DNA from: Methanobrevibacter_A sp964431035 | Lineage (GTDB): Archaea; Methanobacteriota; Methanobacteria; Methanobacteriales; Methanobacteriaceae | Reading direction: 5' to 3' | Length of the DNA stretch: 27,467 nucleotides | Assembly (NCBI GenBank): GCA_964431035.1 | Contig: CAYSIF010000020.1 | Coordinates: forward strand, 1-27,467 | Shown here: one piece after another, positions 8,819-15,761 of the stretch | Numbering within the stretch: the first letter of the stretch is position 1 | Layout: each line of letters opens with the position of its first letter | Made by a program: the position numbers and the translations under genes | The notes under the pieces: generated by a model | What the model was told of the DNA's origin: nothing | The model's database searches: none | What the model saw: only the letters and a program-made list of their open reading frames with translations

Positions 8819-9859
8819 TTAATTATTGTCCTCTATTAATTTGGATAAAAAGCATACTAGGTTTATTATATCTATTCTGTTATGTTTTATTATTGGTATT
8901 ATTGGACCTATGTTTCCTGTTTCTTTGTAGGTTTTCCAGTAGCCAGGTATGTATTGTCCTGGAACATCATCTTCCCTGTGGAAGTTGAATATTTCTGCTT
9001 CTATTGTTTGTAGTTGGCAGTTTGGTAATTGTTCACCCCATATTTTACGTGCATAATACATTAAGTCGAAGTTTATTAGTTTTGGTTGTTTTAGTCTGTA
9101 TAGTCTGCTTCTTGTGCTTATGAATGGTACATCGAAGCATTTTCCATTGAATGTTACATATACACTGTCTTCTGTTAAGTGTTTGAAGTATTCTTTTAGT
9201 ATTGCTGCTTCTTGGTGGTAGTCTTCTAGGAAGTATTGTGTGGAAGTTAGTTTGTTGTTTTTTATTTCTGCTACTCCTATGAGTATTATGTGTGTGTTTG
9301 TTAGTCCGAGTGTTTCAATATCCATGAATTTGAAGTTTTCTTTTGGTATTTTGCTTGTTATGTTTAGTATGTCTGTGTTGTTTTTTGTTCTTTTGATTAT
9401 GTCTACTTGATTTTTTATGTTTGTTGAGTTTAATTCTTTTAGGACTTTTTCTGCTTTTGTTTTGTATTTATCATGTTTTAGTAGTGATTCTATGTTAGTG
9501 TATCCTTTTTCTTTTAGTTTTGTTTCTGTTTTGTTTCCTATTCCTTTTATTATTTTGAGGTTGTTTTTGATTTTGTGTGTGTTGTCTGGTGTTTTGAGTT
9601 TTCTTTTTTTGTCTGTTCTTGTTATTTTTATGCTTTTTCCGTATTCGTTTTCGAAGTATTCTGCTCCTGGCATATCGGTTAGTTGTTTGTTTTTATATTT
9701 GTTTATTAGGCCATTTTTTAAGTTTTTGAAGTATGTGTTGCTGTTTTTCATTCCTCTTTCTAGTGTTTCTTTGTTTGGTGATTGGCTAGTTAGTGAGTTA
9801 TCTAGGAAGTTTTTTAGACAGGCTTTTCTTAAGTATTCTTCATGTTCGTAGTCGTTCAT
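8819..9859 (-). CDS. MrfB/YprB-like DEDDh exonuclease with helix-hairpin-helix
   Basis: The 346-residue protein has a helix-hairpin-helix DNA-binding segment at about 101-143 (LKIIKGIGNKTETKLKEKGY) followed by an RNase H-fold exonuclease domain of the RNase_H_2/YprB type. The DEDDh residues are visible: D180 and E182 (FMDIET), D243 (NGKCFDVPF), H326 and D330 (KHNRID). In Bacillus subtilis the YprB homologue MrfB works with the helicase MrfA to repair mitomycin C damage. The MrfA-like gene lies two genes upstream on the same strand, so the same pairing is inferred. A 60 bp gap precedes the start and holds an AT-rich TATATTATAAT box, so an extra promoter is possible. The coding strand is extremely A- and C-rich. 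Only a weak AAAGAG site precedes the ATG. Confidence 0.88.
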   Translation of the reverse strand: MNDYEHEEYLRKACLKNFLDNSLTSQSPNKETLERGMKNSNTYFKNLKNGLINKYKNKQLTDMPGAEYFENEYGKSIKITRTDKKRKLKTPDNTHKIKNNLKIIKGIGNKTETKLKEKGYTNIESLLKHDKYKTKAEKVLKELNSTNIKNQVDIIKRTKNNTDILNITSKIPKENFKFMDIETLGLTNTHIILIGVAEIKNNKLTSTQYFLEDYHQEAAILKEYFKHLTEDSVYVTFNGKCFDVPFISTRSRLYRLKQPKLINFDLMYYARKIWGEQLPNCQLQTIEAEIFNFHREDDVPGQYIPGYWKTYKETGNIGPIIPIIKHNRIDIINLVCFLSKLIEDNN

Positions 9860-9919
9860 ATGTATTAAACTCTTTAATTTTTATTATAATATATGGTTTG
9901 GCCTAGCATTTGAAAAGTA

Positions 9920-10216
9920 TTATTTAATTTTCATGTTAAATGAAAGATAATCGTATGGTAGTTCGCAGCATGGTGTTATGTGTTGTTGGTTTATTGCAAC
10001 TTCACCATATTCTTCTAGGATTTTTATTAGTGATTCTTTTATATTATTTAGGTTTTCAGGGTTGTAGACTCTTATGTTTCCCATAAATCCTGTGAAGTCT
10101 TTATTGTTGAATATCATTATGTTATCTAAGATGTGTGTTTCGTTTTTATCTTCCAGTACTTTGTTTACATCTTTTATTATCGTTTCTTTTATTTTTGTTT
10201 TTTCTTCTTTTTGCAT
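9920..10216 (-). CDS. Unknown 98-residue protein between MrfA- and MrfB-like genes
   Basis: The family is not recognised. The protein is charged, with a Lys/Glu-rich N-terminal helix (about 1-25), a mixed alpha/beta middle (HILDNIMIFNNKDFTGFMGNIRVYN is split by a turn) and a C-terminal end containing adjacent cysteines C83-C84 (TPCCELPYDY). No signal peptide or membrane segment is seen. It is almost certainly translated: its ATG lies 2 bp after the helicase stop and the SD AGGTAAAT sits in the last helicase codons. Its position inside the repair island suggests it assists the helicase or exonuclease, for which there is no direct evidence. Confidence 0.8.
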   Translation of the reverse strand: MQKEEKTKIKETIIKDVNKVLEDKNETHILDNIMIFNNKDFTGFMGNIRVYNPENLNNIKESLIKILEEYGEVAINQQHITPCCELPYDYLSFNMKIK

Positions 10217-10218
10217 TT

Positions 10219-12807
10219 TTATTTACCTGTTTTTAATTCTAATAATAGTTCGTTTGCTTCTAAGTGTCCAGGGTCGATTTTTATTGCTTTTTTTAGGAAC
10301 ATTAGTGCTCCCATTTTATCTTCTTGTTTTTCTAGTATTGCTCCTATTAGGTATAGTGCATTTGAATTGTTTTTATCTGTTAATAGTATTTCGTTACATA
10401 TTTCTTTTGCATAGGTGTAATTTTGATTGTTGTAGTGTTCTATTGCTTCGTTATATAATGGGTTGTCTGTTTCTTCTATTTCTTCTATTATTTCTTCTTT
10501 TTCTTCTTCTATTGTTGTGTTTTCTGGGTTTTCTATTGATTCTTTTAGGTAGTTTAGTATGTCTTGTGTTGCTTTTTTGTGTAGTGGTTTGTTATCATTA
10601 CCACATTTTGGTGAGTATATACATGACGGACATCCATCTTCACATTCACAGTTGTCCAGTAGGTTTTTTGTACTGTTTACTAGTTGTTGGAATAGTTGGG
10701 ATGCTTTTTCACTTATTCCTATTCCTTCATCGTATGCATCATATATGAATATTGTTGCTTCTTGTGTGTCTTTGTGGTAGTTTGTGCTTAAACCACCTAT
10801 ATCGAATCTGTCACACATCACATGTAGTGGGAATAGTCCTATTAGTGCATGTTCTGCCCCATGTAATCCTCCTGCAAATGCATCTTTGTCTGTGTATTTG
10901 TCTTCTATTTTTTCTTTTAATTCTTCTGGTATTGTGAACCATATTCCTTTAGTTTGGAATTTTAATGGTGGTAAGTCTAGTATGTATTTTCCTATTGTTT
11001 TACTGTATTGTATTTTTTTGTAGTGGTGGTAGTCTTCTGATACTTCTACTTCTCCAAAGTGTACTAGTATGTTTCCATAGTATTTTTTGCTTATTTTCTT
11101 TTTTATATTTACTTCAACATCTTTTAGTACTGTTGTGTGGTAGTTTACTTTTTGTTTTTCAACATTGACATAGTGTTTTTCTAGGTTTAAGTATTTTACT
11201 GTGTAGGTTTCTCCTTTGTTTATAAGTACTGCTCCAGGGTGTGCTTCTCTGTATACTTGTGATCTTTCCATTACTTCTAGTACTTTTCCATTGTTAACTA
11301 TTTTGAAATAATCATTGCTTAGTTGATCTAGTGAGTATTTGAAACTTGGACTGTCATCGTAGGGATAGTTGTATAGTGTGTGTGCTAGTTTTAATTCTTT
11401 TTCTTCTAGTAGTTTGTTTAATTCAACTGGACTTGCGTTGAAGTATTCTTCTGCTTCTTCTTTAGTTAATGGTATTTCATTTGCTGCACATATTAGATGT
11501 GATTTTGTGATTTTTGGGTTGTGTAAGTCTATTACTACATTTTCATGTGTTTTATCAAAGAAGAAATCTGGGTTTTTCATGAAGTATTGGTCTAATTGGT
11601 TTTCAAATGCAACTAGGATTACTAGGGATTTATTTATTCCTCTTCCTGCACGTCCTCCTTGTTGCCATACACTTATCATTGTTCCAGGGTATCCACTTAT
11701 TATAACTGCATCTAATGATCCTATGTTAATTCCTAGTTCTAGTGCGTTTGTGCAGGTTACTCCTAAGTATTTTCTTGATTTTAGTCCCTCTTCTATTTCA
11801 CGTCTTTCATCTGCTAGGTATCCTGCACGGTATGCTGTTATTCGGCTTGTTAGTTTTCGTTTATATTGAGCCATATCTGATTTGGCCCACATTGCGATTA
11901 GTTCTGCAATTTTACGTGAGACTGTGAAGCATAATGTTTGAACATCTTTTAGTAGTAAGAATAGGAATATGAATTCTGTTTCTTGGTGTATACTTGGAGC
12001 ATCTGTGTTTTTCTTTTTCTTTTTTTTATTGAATTGTTTGTACGGGTTGTATAGTATGAAGTCTTTATCTCCACTAGGTGAGGTGTCTTTGTAGATGTGT
12101 GAGAATTTTTCTCCTGTTAGTCTTTCTGCTAGTTCCATGGGGTTTGCTAGTGTTGCACTACTTAGGATGAATTGTGGGTTTGATCCATAGTATTTGCATA
12201 TTCTTTTTAGCCTGCGTATTAGTAGTGCGACATTTGATCCGAATACTCCTTTGTAGAAATGTGCTTCATCGATTACTATGAATTTTAGGTTGCTGTAAAA
12301 TCGTTCCCATTGGTGGTGCCATGCTAGTATGTGGTGTAGTTGGTATGGGTTACTTAGGACTATGCGTGATTTTTGACGTATTGCGTATCTTTTGCTTTTT
12401 GGTGTGTCTCCATCATAGGATGCTGGGTTGATTTTGAAGTTTAATTCTTTTTCAAGGTTTTCTAATACGTTTAGTTGGTCGTAGCTTAGAGCTTTAGCAG
12501 GGTATATGTATAGTGCTGTTGCATTTAAATCTTCACTTAGAACTTCTAGAACAGGTAGGTTAAATGAGAATGTTTTACCTGATGCTGTTGGTGTTGTTAT
12601 TATTATGTTTTCTTTATTTCTTACTCTTTTTATGCTTTCTGCTTGGTGTTTGTATAGTTTTATGTTTTTATTTGCTAAGTATTCTATTATATCTGGGTTT
12701 AAATCTTCTACATATTCGTATTCTGCTTTTTGGCCTTTTATTGTTTCGATATGCTCAATCTTATTTTTAAATCGTATATCTTTTTTAAACTTATCAACAA
12801 CAGACAT
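10219..12807 (-). CDS. MrfA/YprA-like DEAD-box DNA helicase with C-terminal TPR
   Basis: The protein has about 862 residues. Superfamily 2 motifs are TASGKT (74-79), IDEAH (179-183), SATLANP, and a ALELGINIG...QQGGRAGRG motif V/VI region. After these comes the DUF1998/MZB part with a metal-type cysteine cluster (C720, C722, C726, C729, C735 in CECEDGCPSC...C). An acidic linker (about 765-780) and about 75 residues with two TPR-like helical pairs follow (YNEAIEHYNNQNYTYAKEIC; ALYLIGAILEKQEDKMGALM). Bacillus MrfA ends after the cysteine part, so the TPR tail is an addition. A GTG at 12822 is also open, but the ATG at 12807 is preferred: a TATA-like box at 12830-12838 lies about 27 nt upstream and no SD precedes either start, so the mRNA may be leaderless. 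It is the first gene of the repair island. Confidence 0.92.
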   Translation of the reverse strand: MSVVDKFKKDIRFKNKIEHIETIKGQKAEYEYVEDLNPDIIEYLANKNIKLYKHQAESIKRVRNKENIIITTPTASGKTFSFNLPVLEVLSEDLNATALYIYPAKALSYDQLNVLENLEKELNFKINPASYDGDTPKSKRYAIRQKSRIVLSNPYQLHHILAWHHQWERFYSNLKFIVIDEAHFYKGVFGSNVALLIRRLKRICKYYGSNPQFILSSATLANPMELAERLTGEKFSHIYKDTSPSGDKDFILYNPYKQFNKKKKKKNTDAPSIHQETEFIFLFLLLKDVQTLCFTVSRKIAELIAMWAKSDMAQYKRKLTSRITAYRAGYLADERREIEEGLKSRKYLGVTCTNALELGINIGSLDAVIISGYPGTMISVWQQGGRAGRGINKSLVILVAFENQLDQYFMKNPDFFFDKTHENVVIDLHNPKITKSHLICAANEIPLTKEEAEEYFNASPVELNKLLEEKELKLAHTLYNYPYDDSPSFKYSLDQLSNDYFKIVNNGKVLEVMERSQVYREAHPGAVLINKGETYTVKYLNLEKHYVNVEKQKVNYHTTVLKDVEVNIKKKISKKYYGNILVHFGEVEVSEDYHHYKKIQYSKTIGKYILDLPPLKFQTKGIWFTIPEELKEKIEDKYTDKDAFAGGLHGAEHALIGLFPLHVMCDRFDIGGLSTNYHKDTQEATIFIYDAYDEGIGISEKASQLFQQLVNSTKNLLDNCECEDGCPSCIYSPKCGNDNKPLHKKATQDILNYLKESIENPENTTIEEEKEEIIEEIEETDNPLYNEAIEHYNNQNYTYAKEICNEILLTDKNNSNALYLIGAILEKQEDKMGALMFLKKAIKIDPGHLEANELLLELKTGK

Positions 12808-12822
12808 AATAATATAACACAC

Positions 12823-12954
12823 AATAAAGTAAATATAATTAGAAATAGTGTTTTCTTAATAAATATTAAAATAAAATGATATAAATAATTATTTATTTAG
12901 TTAAGATATGATTGTTTTTTAAAATTTTGATTAGTTTAGGAGAATTTTTTTATT
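12823..12954. promoter_or_regulatory. Divergent promoter region, helicase versus esterase
   Basis: The gap separates the repair-island helicase (minus strand) from the esterase (plus strand). A minus-strand TTATATTTA box (12830-12838) sits about 27 nt from the helicase ATG at 12807. A plus-strand ATATAAATA box (12879-12887) would start the esterase mRNA near 12908, giving a leader that contains AGGAG (12938-12942), 12 nt before the ATG. No shared operator palindrome is obvious. Confidence 0.55.
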
Positions 12955-13677
12955 ATGGCTGTTATTGATGTTAGTTTTAAATCTGAATCTTTGTTGCGTA
13001 ATGTTAGTTTTAAGGTTATTTTACCTGTTGAAGATAATTTTGATATTGAGTTTAGAACTTTGTATTTGTTGCATGGTATGTTTAATGAGGGTGATGATTG
13101 GATTAGAAGGACAGATATTGTGAGTTTGGCTAAGGAATATTCTTTGTGTGTTGTTTTGCCTAATGGTGATAATTCTTATTATATTAATGATTTAAGTTGT
13201 CATAATTTGTATAGCGATTTTATTTTGGAATTGGTTAATTTTACTCGTAGTGTTTTTCCATTGTCTTGTAAAAGGTCTGATACTTATATTGGTGGTGCTA
13301 GCATGGGCGGTTTTGGTGCTTTGTATAATGGTTTGAGGTTTAATGATACTTTTTCACGTATTGCTTGTTTTTCTCCTGCTATTTATCATGAAATTGTAGA
13401 TTGTGAGGATGTTGGGGATTCTGTTTTTAGTGTGGTTAGTGGTTTTTTAGAAAATAAGTTTGAGGGTAGTGATATTAATTTAAGAGATATGGTTGATAGT
13501 TTAGATGTGGAGTCTATTCCTGGTATTTATTTGTATTGTGGTGTGGATGATTATTTGTTTGATTCTCTTGTTGGTTTTAAGGATTTTTTAGAGGATAAGT
13601 GTGTTGATTTTTCTTATTGTTTTGGTAGTGGCGAACATAAATGGGTTGTTTGGCTGAGCATTTGCCGTGTGTGTTAG
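12955..13677 (+). CDS. Esterase D/FrmB-type alpha/beta hydrolase, C-terminus frameshifted
   Basis: A 240-residue serine hydrolase of the putative esterase (EstA/FrmB, S-formylglutathione hydrolase-like) family. Seen are LYLLHG (36-41), the nucleophile elbow GGASMGGFG (Ser116), the likely acid in CGVDDYLF (Asp199) and the catalytic His228 in GSGEHKW. After W233 the annotated frame reads LSICRVC and stops, but the -1 frame from 13653 reads AEHLPCVLDWLCKKEDV and stops at 13706, which is the usual family ending. One missing G in TGGCT explains this, so the gene probably carries a 1-nt deletion (or a sequence error, or programmed slippage). All catalytic residues precede the break, so partial activity is possible. 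AGGAG lies 12 nt before the ATG. Confidence 0.85.
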   Translation: MAVIDVSFKSESLLRNVSFKVILPVEDNFDIEFRTLYLLHGMFNEGDDWIRRTDIVSLAKEYSLCVVLPNGDNSYYINDLSCHNLYSDFILELVNFTRSVFPLSCKRSDTYIGGASMGGFGALYNGLRFNDTFSRIACFSPAIYHEIVDCEDVGDSVFSVVSGFLENKFEGSDINLRDMVDSLDVESIPGIYLYCGVDDYLFDSLVGFKDFLEDKCVDFSYCFGSGEHKWVVWLSICRVC

Positions 13678-13706
13678 ATTGGTTGTGTAAAAAAGAAGAT
13701 GTGTAA
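13653..13706 (+). other. Displaced C-terminal codons of the esterase (-1 frame)
   Basis: Reading from the G at 13653 gives AEHLPCVLDWLCKKEDV and then TAA at 13704-13706. It resembles the common ending of esterase D family members, where a Trp is followed by a helix ending in LDWL. The normal frame leaves this segment untranslated after 13677. Confidence 0.7.
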
Positions 13707-13717
13707 AAAATAGTGAA
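13705..13717 (+). repeat. Inverted repeat arm AAAAAATAGTGAA (left)
   Basis: This 13-nt arm is the exact reverse complement of 13872-13884. The arms enclose about 154 bp and the left one overlaps the end of the restored esterase frame. It could be a remnant of a small element or a long-range RNA stem; A/T runs make chance similarity possible, but the TAGTGAA part is not simple sequence. Confidence 0.4.
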
Positions 13718-13785
13718 TTATACTTTAAATCAATAATTTTTCTTAATTTTTTAGGTGAATGAAATTTTTTTTTTTGAATAAATTA

Positions 13786-13802
13786 TTTTTCGTGTTTTTT
13801 TA
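13786..13802 (+). repeat. 17-nt direct repeat, copy 1 (TTTTTCGTGTTTTTTTA)
   Basis: An identical 17-nt sequence occurs at 13891-13907, 105 bp away. Both hold a CGTG core between T runs, unusual in a gap that otherwise has almost no CG. Copy 1 lies inside the 13705/13884 inverted repeat, copy 2 just outside it. Confidence 0.45.
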
Positions 13803-13871
13803 GGTAAAATATTATTTATTTTTAAGGTTTTTATTAGTGAGGATTGAATTTTAGCTTATTTTTTTGGAAGG

Positions 13872-13884
13872 TTCACTATTTTTT
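13872..13884 (+). repeat. Inverted repeat arm TTCACTATTTTTT (right)
   Basis: Exact reverse complement of 13705-13717. It lies just before the second copy of the 17-nt direct repeat at 13891-13907. Confidence 0.4.
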
Positions 13885-13890
13885 TCTTCT

Positions 13891-13907
13891 TTTTTCGTGT
13901 TTTTTTA
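13891..13907 (+). repeat. 17-nt direct repeat, copy 2 (TTTTTCGTGTTTTTTTA)
   Basis: Identical to 13786-13802. It is followed by CGAGAGATAAAATG, with no coding frame of useful length. Confidence 0.45.
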
Positions 13908-14067
13908 CGAGAGATAAAATGTTTGTTTTTTGTGTTTGATGACATATATTATGGTATTCCATTTGGAATGTTTTTTGTTATTTTTTCTTGTTTCCTATTT
14001 TTTTGGTTATTTTGGTAATTATGTTTACAGATTTTTTATTCCTCCTTTTTTAATTTAGAAAAAATTA

Positions 14068-14079
14068 TAACAATTGTTA
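14068..14079. promoter_or_regulatory. Operator-like palindrome TAACAATTGTTA, copy 1
   Basis: A perfect 12-bp palindrome. The same 12 bp occur again at 14284-14295. The size and AT-rich TTGTTA half-sites resemble sites of MarR-type dimers, but no adjacent gene starts here. Confidence 0.4.
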
Positions 14080-14282
14080 ATTTTTTTAATATTAAAAAAT
14101 GACACTGACTAAAAAAACTCTTTTAAAAAAATTAACATGATTAAATTGTTATAATTTAAAAAGTATAACTCTATAAAAGATTAGAATCCAAAAGGATAAA
14201 ATTCTTATCTTTAATCATATACTTTTTTTATAATTTTTTCCATATTTTAATTAAAAAATTTTTTTTATACGATAACAAAAAT

Positions 14283-14296
14283 ATAACAATTGTTAT
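14283..14296. promoter_or_regulatory. Operator-like palindrome ATAACAATTGTTAT, copy 2
   Basis: A perfect 14-bp palindrome containing the same core as copy 1. A further GATAACAA half-site lies about 12 bp to the left and pairs with TTGTTATC of this site, so half-sites are clustered. It lies about 70 bp past the stop codon of the MBL gene. Confidence 0.42.
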
Positions 14297-14364
14297 CTAA
14301 ATATAAATTAAATAATTTCTACTATATAAAAGTAACTGAAAAAAAGAAATAAAAAATAAAAAAG

Positions 14365-15141
14365 TTATGGATAAATACTTTCAGGAGGATTTTCTAAATC
14401 AATAACCTTTTTATTCTCAAGATTCTCATAACCTAAAGGAGTATGAGTAGATAAATAAATTGTTTTATTATTCTTAATAAACTCACGAACATTATCTAAA
14501 CTTTCACGAGCAAGATCCACATCCTCAAAAACAATAGATAATTTATTTGCATATAAAGCTTCATCAGTATAAGTAATATCTCCATGAATCATATAAAACA
14601 AATCATCATCTTCAACAATAACAATACTATTACCCATCGTATGTCCTTTAGCTTCAATTAAATAAATATTATCTGTAATTTTCTGAGACTTTTTAAAATT
14701 ATAATATTCACCAGAATCAAATTCAACAGGAACAACATTATTTGAATCTAAATCTAATTCTTCAGCCTCAGTTTTTGACATATAGATCTTAGCATTAGGA
14801 AATTGTCTTAACTCTCCAGTATGATCTGGATGTTTATGAGTTATTAAAATTTTACTTACATCTTCTTTTTTGTAGCCTAATTCACTTAGAGCAGAGATAT
14901 AATCCTGAATTCTACTCCCCATATAAAGAGGAGTTGTTTCATCAGGACTTGTTTCGGGTAATTCTGAAGGTACATCAGTATCTACAAGTATTACTTCATT
15001 ACCGGTATCAATTAGGTAATTTTGAATGCTTGATCTGTATTTGATTGTCGCATCAAAATTTTCCATACCCTCTTCTCCACCAAATGCGAAGGCTTGTGTC
15101 ATATAACCATTTTCAAAGGTTTTTATTGCTTTTATTTTCAT
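14365..15141 (-). CDS. MBL-fold metallo-hydrolase, AHL-lactonase-like
   Basis: This 258-residue protein has the metallo-beta-lactamase metal motif THKHPDH (H102, H104, D106, H107), a further ligand His167 (KGHTMGN), bridging Asp188 (MIHGDIT) and His233 (LSTHTPLG). That is a complete two-metal set. The overall pattern resembles N-acyl homoserine lactonase-like hydrolases, but this group also includes other lactonases and esterases, so the substrate is unknown. The ATG is 2 bp after the stop of the ferritin-like gene, with a GGAATAAAT site in its last codons, so the two are translated from one mRNA. Codons mostly end in T, unlike many nearby genes. Fold call is firm. Confidence 0.87.
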   Translation of the reverse strand: MKIKAIKTFENGYMTQAFAFGGEEGMENFDATIKYRSSIQNYLIDTGNEVILVDTDVPSELPETSPDETTPLYMGSRIQDYISALSELGYKKEDVSKILITHKHPDHTGELRQFPNAKIYMSKTEAEELDLDSNNVVPVEFDSGEYYNFKKSQKITDNIYLIEAKGHTMGNSIVIVEDDDLFYMIHGDITYTDEALYANKLSIVFEDVDLARESLDNVREFIKNNKTIYLSTHTPLGYENLENKKVIDLENPPESIYP

Positions 15142-15143
15142 AT

Positions 15144-15626
15144 TTATTCCGTTGCGTCTGCACCTTTTATTAATAATTGAGTTAAATAGTTTTCTTTTCC
15201 AATCATTTTAACAAGATCTAATTGTTGTTCGCTCCAGTACATATCTTCTTCTTCATCTTTGAGATATAGTTTCATTAAATCATAGGTTGTGTTATCAAAT
15301 ATTCCTGAGTCCATTAGTTGGTTTAATACTGCTATTCCTTCAACAGATACATTGTAGTCTGCTTCTATGAATTCTATAATGTCTGTGTATATTGGTGCTT
15401 CTGGTTGTGCTTCTTGTTTGATTTCTCCACCTAGGTCTAATATACGGTCCATGAATTGTTCTACGAAGTCCATTTCTTCTGTTGCATGTGTTGCATATTT
15501 GTCTCCGAGTGTTTGGAATCCTAGTCCTGCGAATACTTTGGATTGTATTCTGTGTCCAAATGAATTTGCTGCTAGTCCTGTTACTATTGCTTGTAGTGCA
15601 TCTATTGTTGCTTGTTTATCAGCCAT
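15144..15626 (-). CDS. Ferritin-like (bacterioferritin-type) protein with altered metal site
   Basis: About 160 residues forming a four-helix bundle of the ferritin-like superfamily. Helix 2 (HATEEMDFVEQFMDRILDLGGE) and helix 4 (DEEEDMYWSEQQLDLVKMIGKENYL) closely resemble bacterioferritin helices. Aligned by eye, the family ligands Glu18, His54 and His130 correspond here to Gly, Phe and Asp, so a standard ferroxidase centre looks incomplete. It may bind iron differently or have a structural role. The ATG at 15626 is chosen: GGTGA lies 5 nt before it, while the ATG at 15638 has no such site and lies just upstream of that GGTGA. It is the first gene of an operon with the MBL hydrolase. No heme-binding Met could be assigned with confidence. 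Confidence 0.78.
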   Translation of the reverse strand: MADKQATIDALQAIVTGLAANSFGHRIQSKVFAGLGFQTLGDKYATHATEEMDFVEQFMDRILDLGGEIKQEAQPEAPIYTDIIEFIEADYNVSVEGIAVLNQLMDSGIFDNTTYDLMKLYLKDEEEDMYWSEQQLDLVKMIGKENYLTQLLIKGADATE

Positions 15627-15656
15627 ATTTTTCACCATTATATATTTTTTCTAAAA

Positions 15657-15679
15657 AAGACTTAACATAGTTAAGACTT
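15657..15679. promoter_or_regulatory. Palindromic operator candidate at the ferritin-like promoter
   Basis: Arms AAGACTTAAC and GTTAAGACTT around a central ATA form a 23-bp palindrome with one mismatched pair. It lies between a minus-strand TATA box (TTTATAAA, 15695-15702) and the start codon at 15626, and covers the expected transcription start near 15670. A regulator bound here would block initiation, so a repressor site is the simplest reading. The regulator is unknown. Confidence 0.55.
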
Positions 15680-15694
15680 TCATATACTAAAATT

Positions 15695-15702
15695 TTTATA
15701 AA
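15695..15702 (-). promoter_or_regulatory. TATA box of the ferritin-like/MBL operon
   Basis: The sequence TTTATAAA lies about 25 nt before the expected start site near 15670, within an AT-rich block (ATTTATAAAAATT on the minus strand). The position fits archaeal promoters. Confidence 0.45.
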
Positions 15703-15761
15703 TACATATTTAAATAACTTTGCCAAAAAAGTAAAAAAAATAGGTTAAAAACTTAACTGAG

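Larger units (their letters stand above)
13707..14364. other. Long gene-free convergent region with palindromes and repeats
   Basis: Between the esterase end and the MBL gene end there are about 660 bp with no supported gene. The first half is T-rich on the + strand, the second half is A-rich. It contains the 13-nt inverted and 17-nt direct repeats, a palindrome ATTCCA-TT-TGGAAT at 13956-13969, and two copies of TAACAATTGTTA at 14068-14079 and 14284-14295 with single TTGTTAT half-sites between. Both flanking genes end here, so promoters or operators for them are not expected. A small RNA or a decayed gene is possible. Confidence 0.55.

Noticed and set aside
9417..9851. Long + strand frames opposite the exonuclease and helicase genes (also 10074-10748 and 26637-27293)
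   Set aside because: They are Leu/Phe/Cys-rich, have no ribosome binding site and lie opposite genes with full family motifs; the skewed composition of these blocks removes stop codons on the other strand.
14095..14145. Small peptide gene between the two TTGTTA palindromes
   Set aside because: The only ATG-led frame is 13 codons and lacks an SD.
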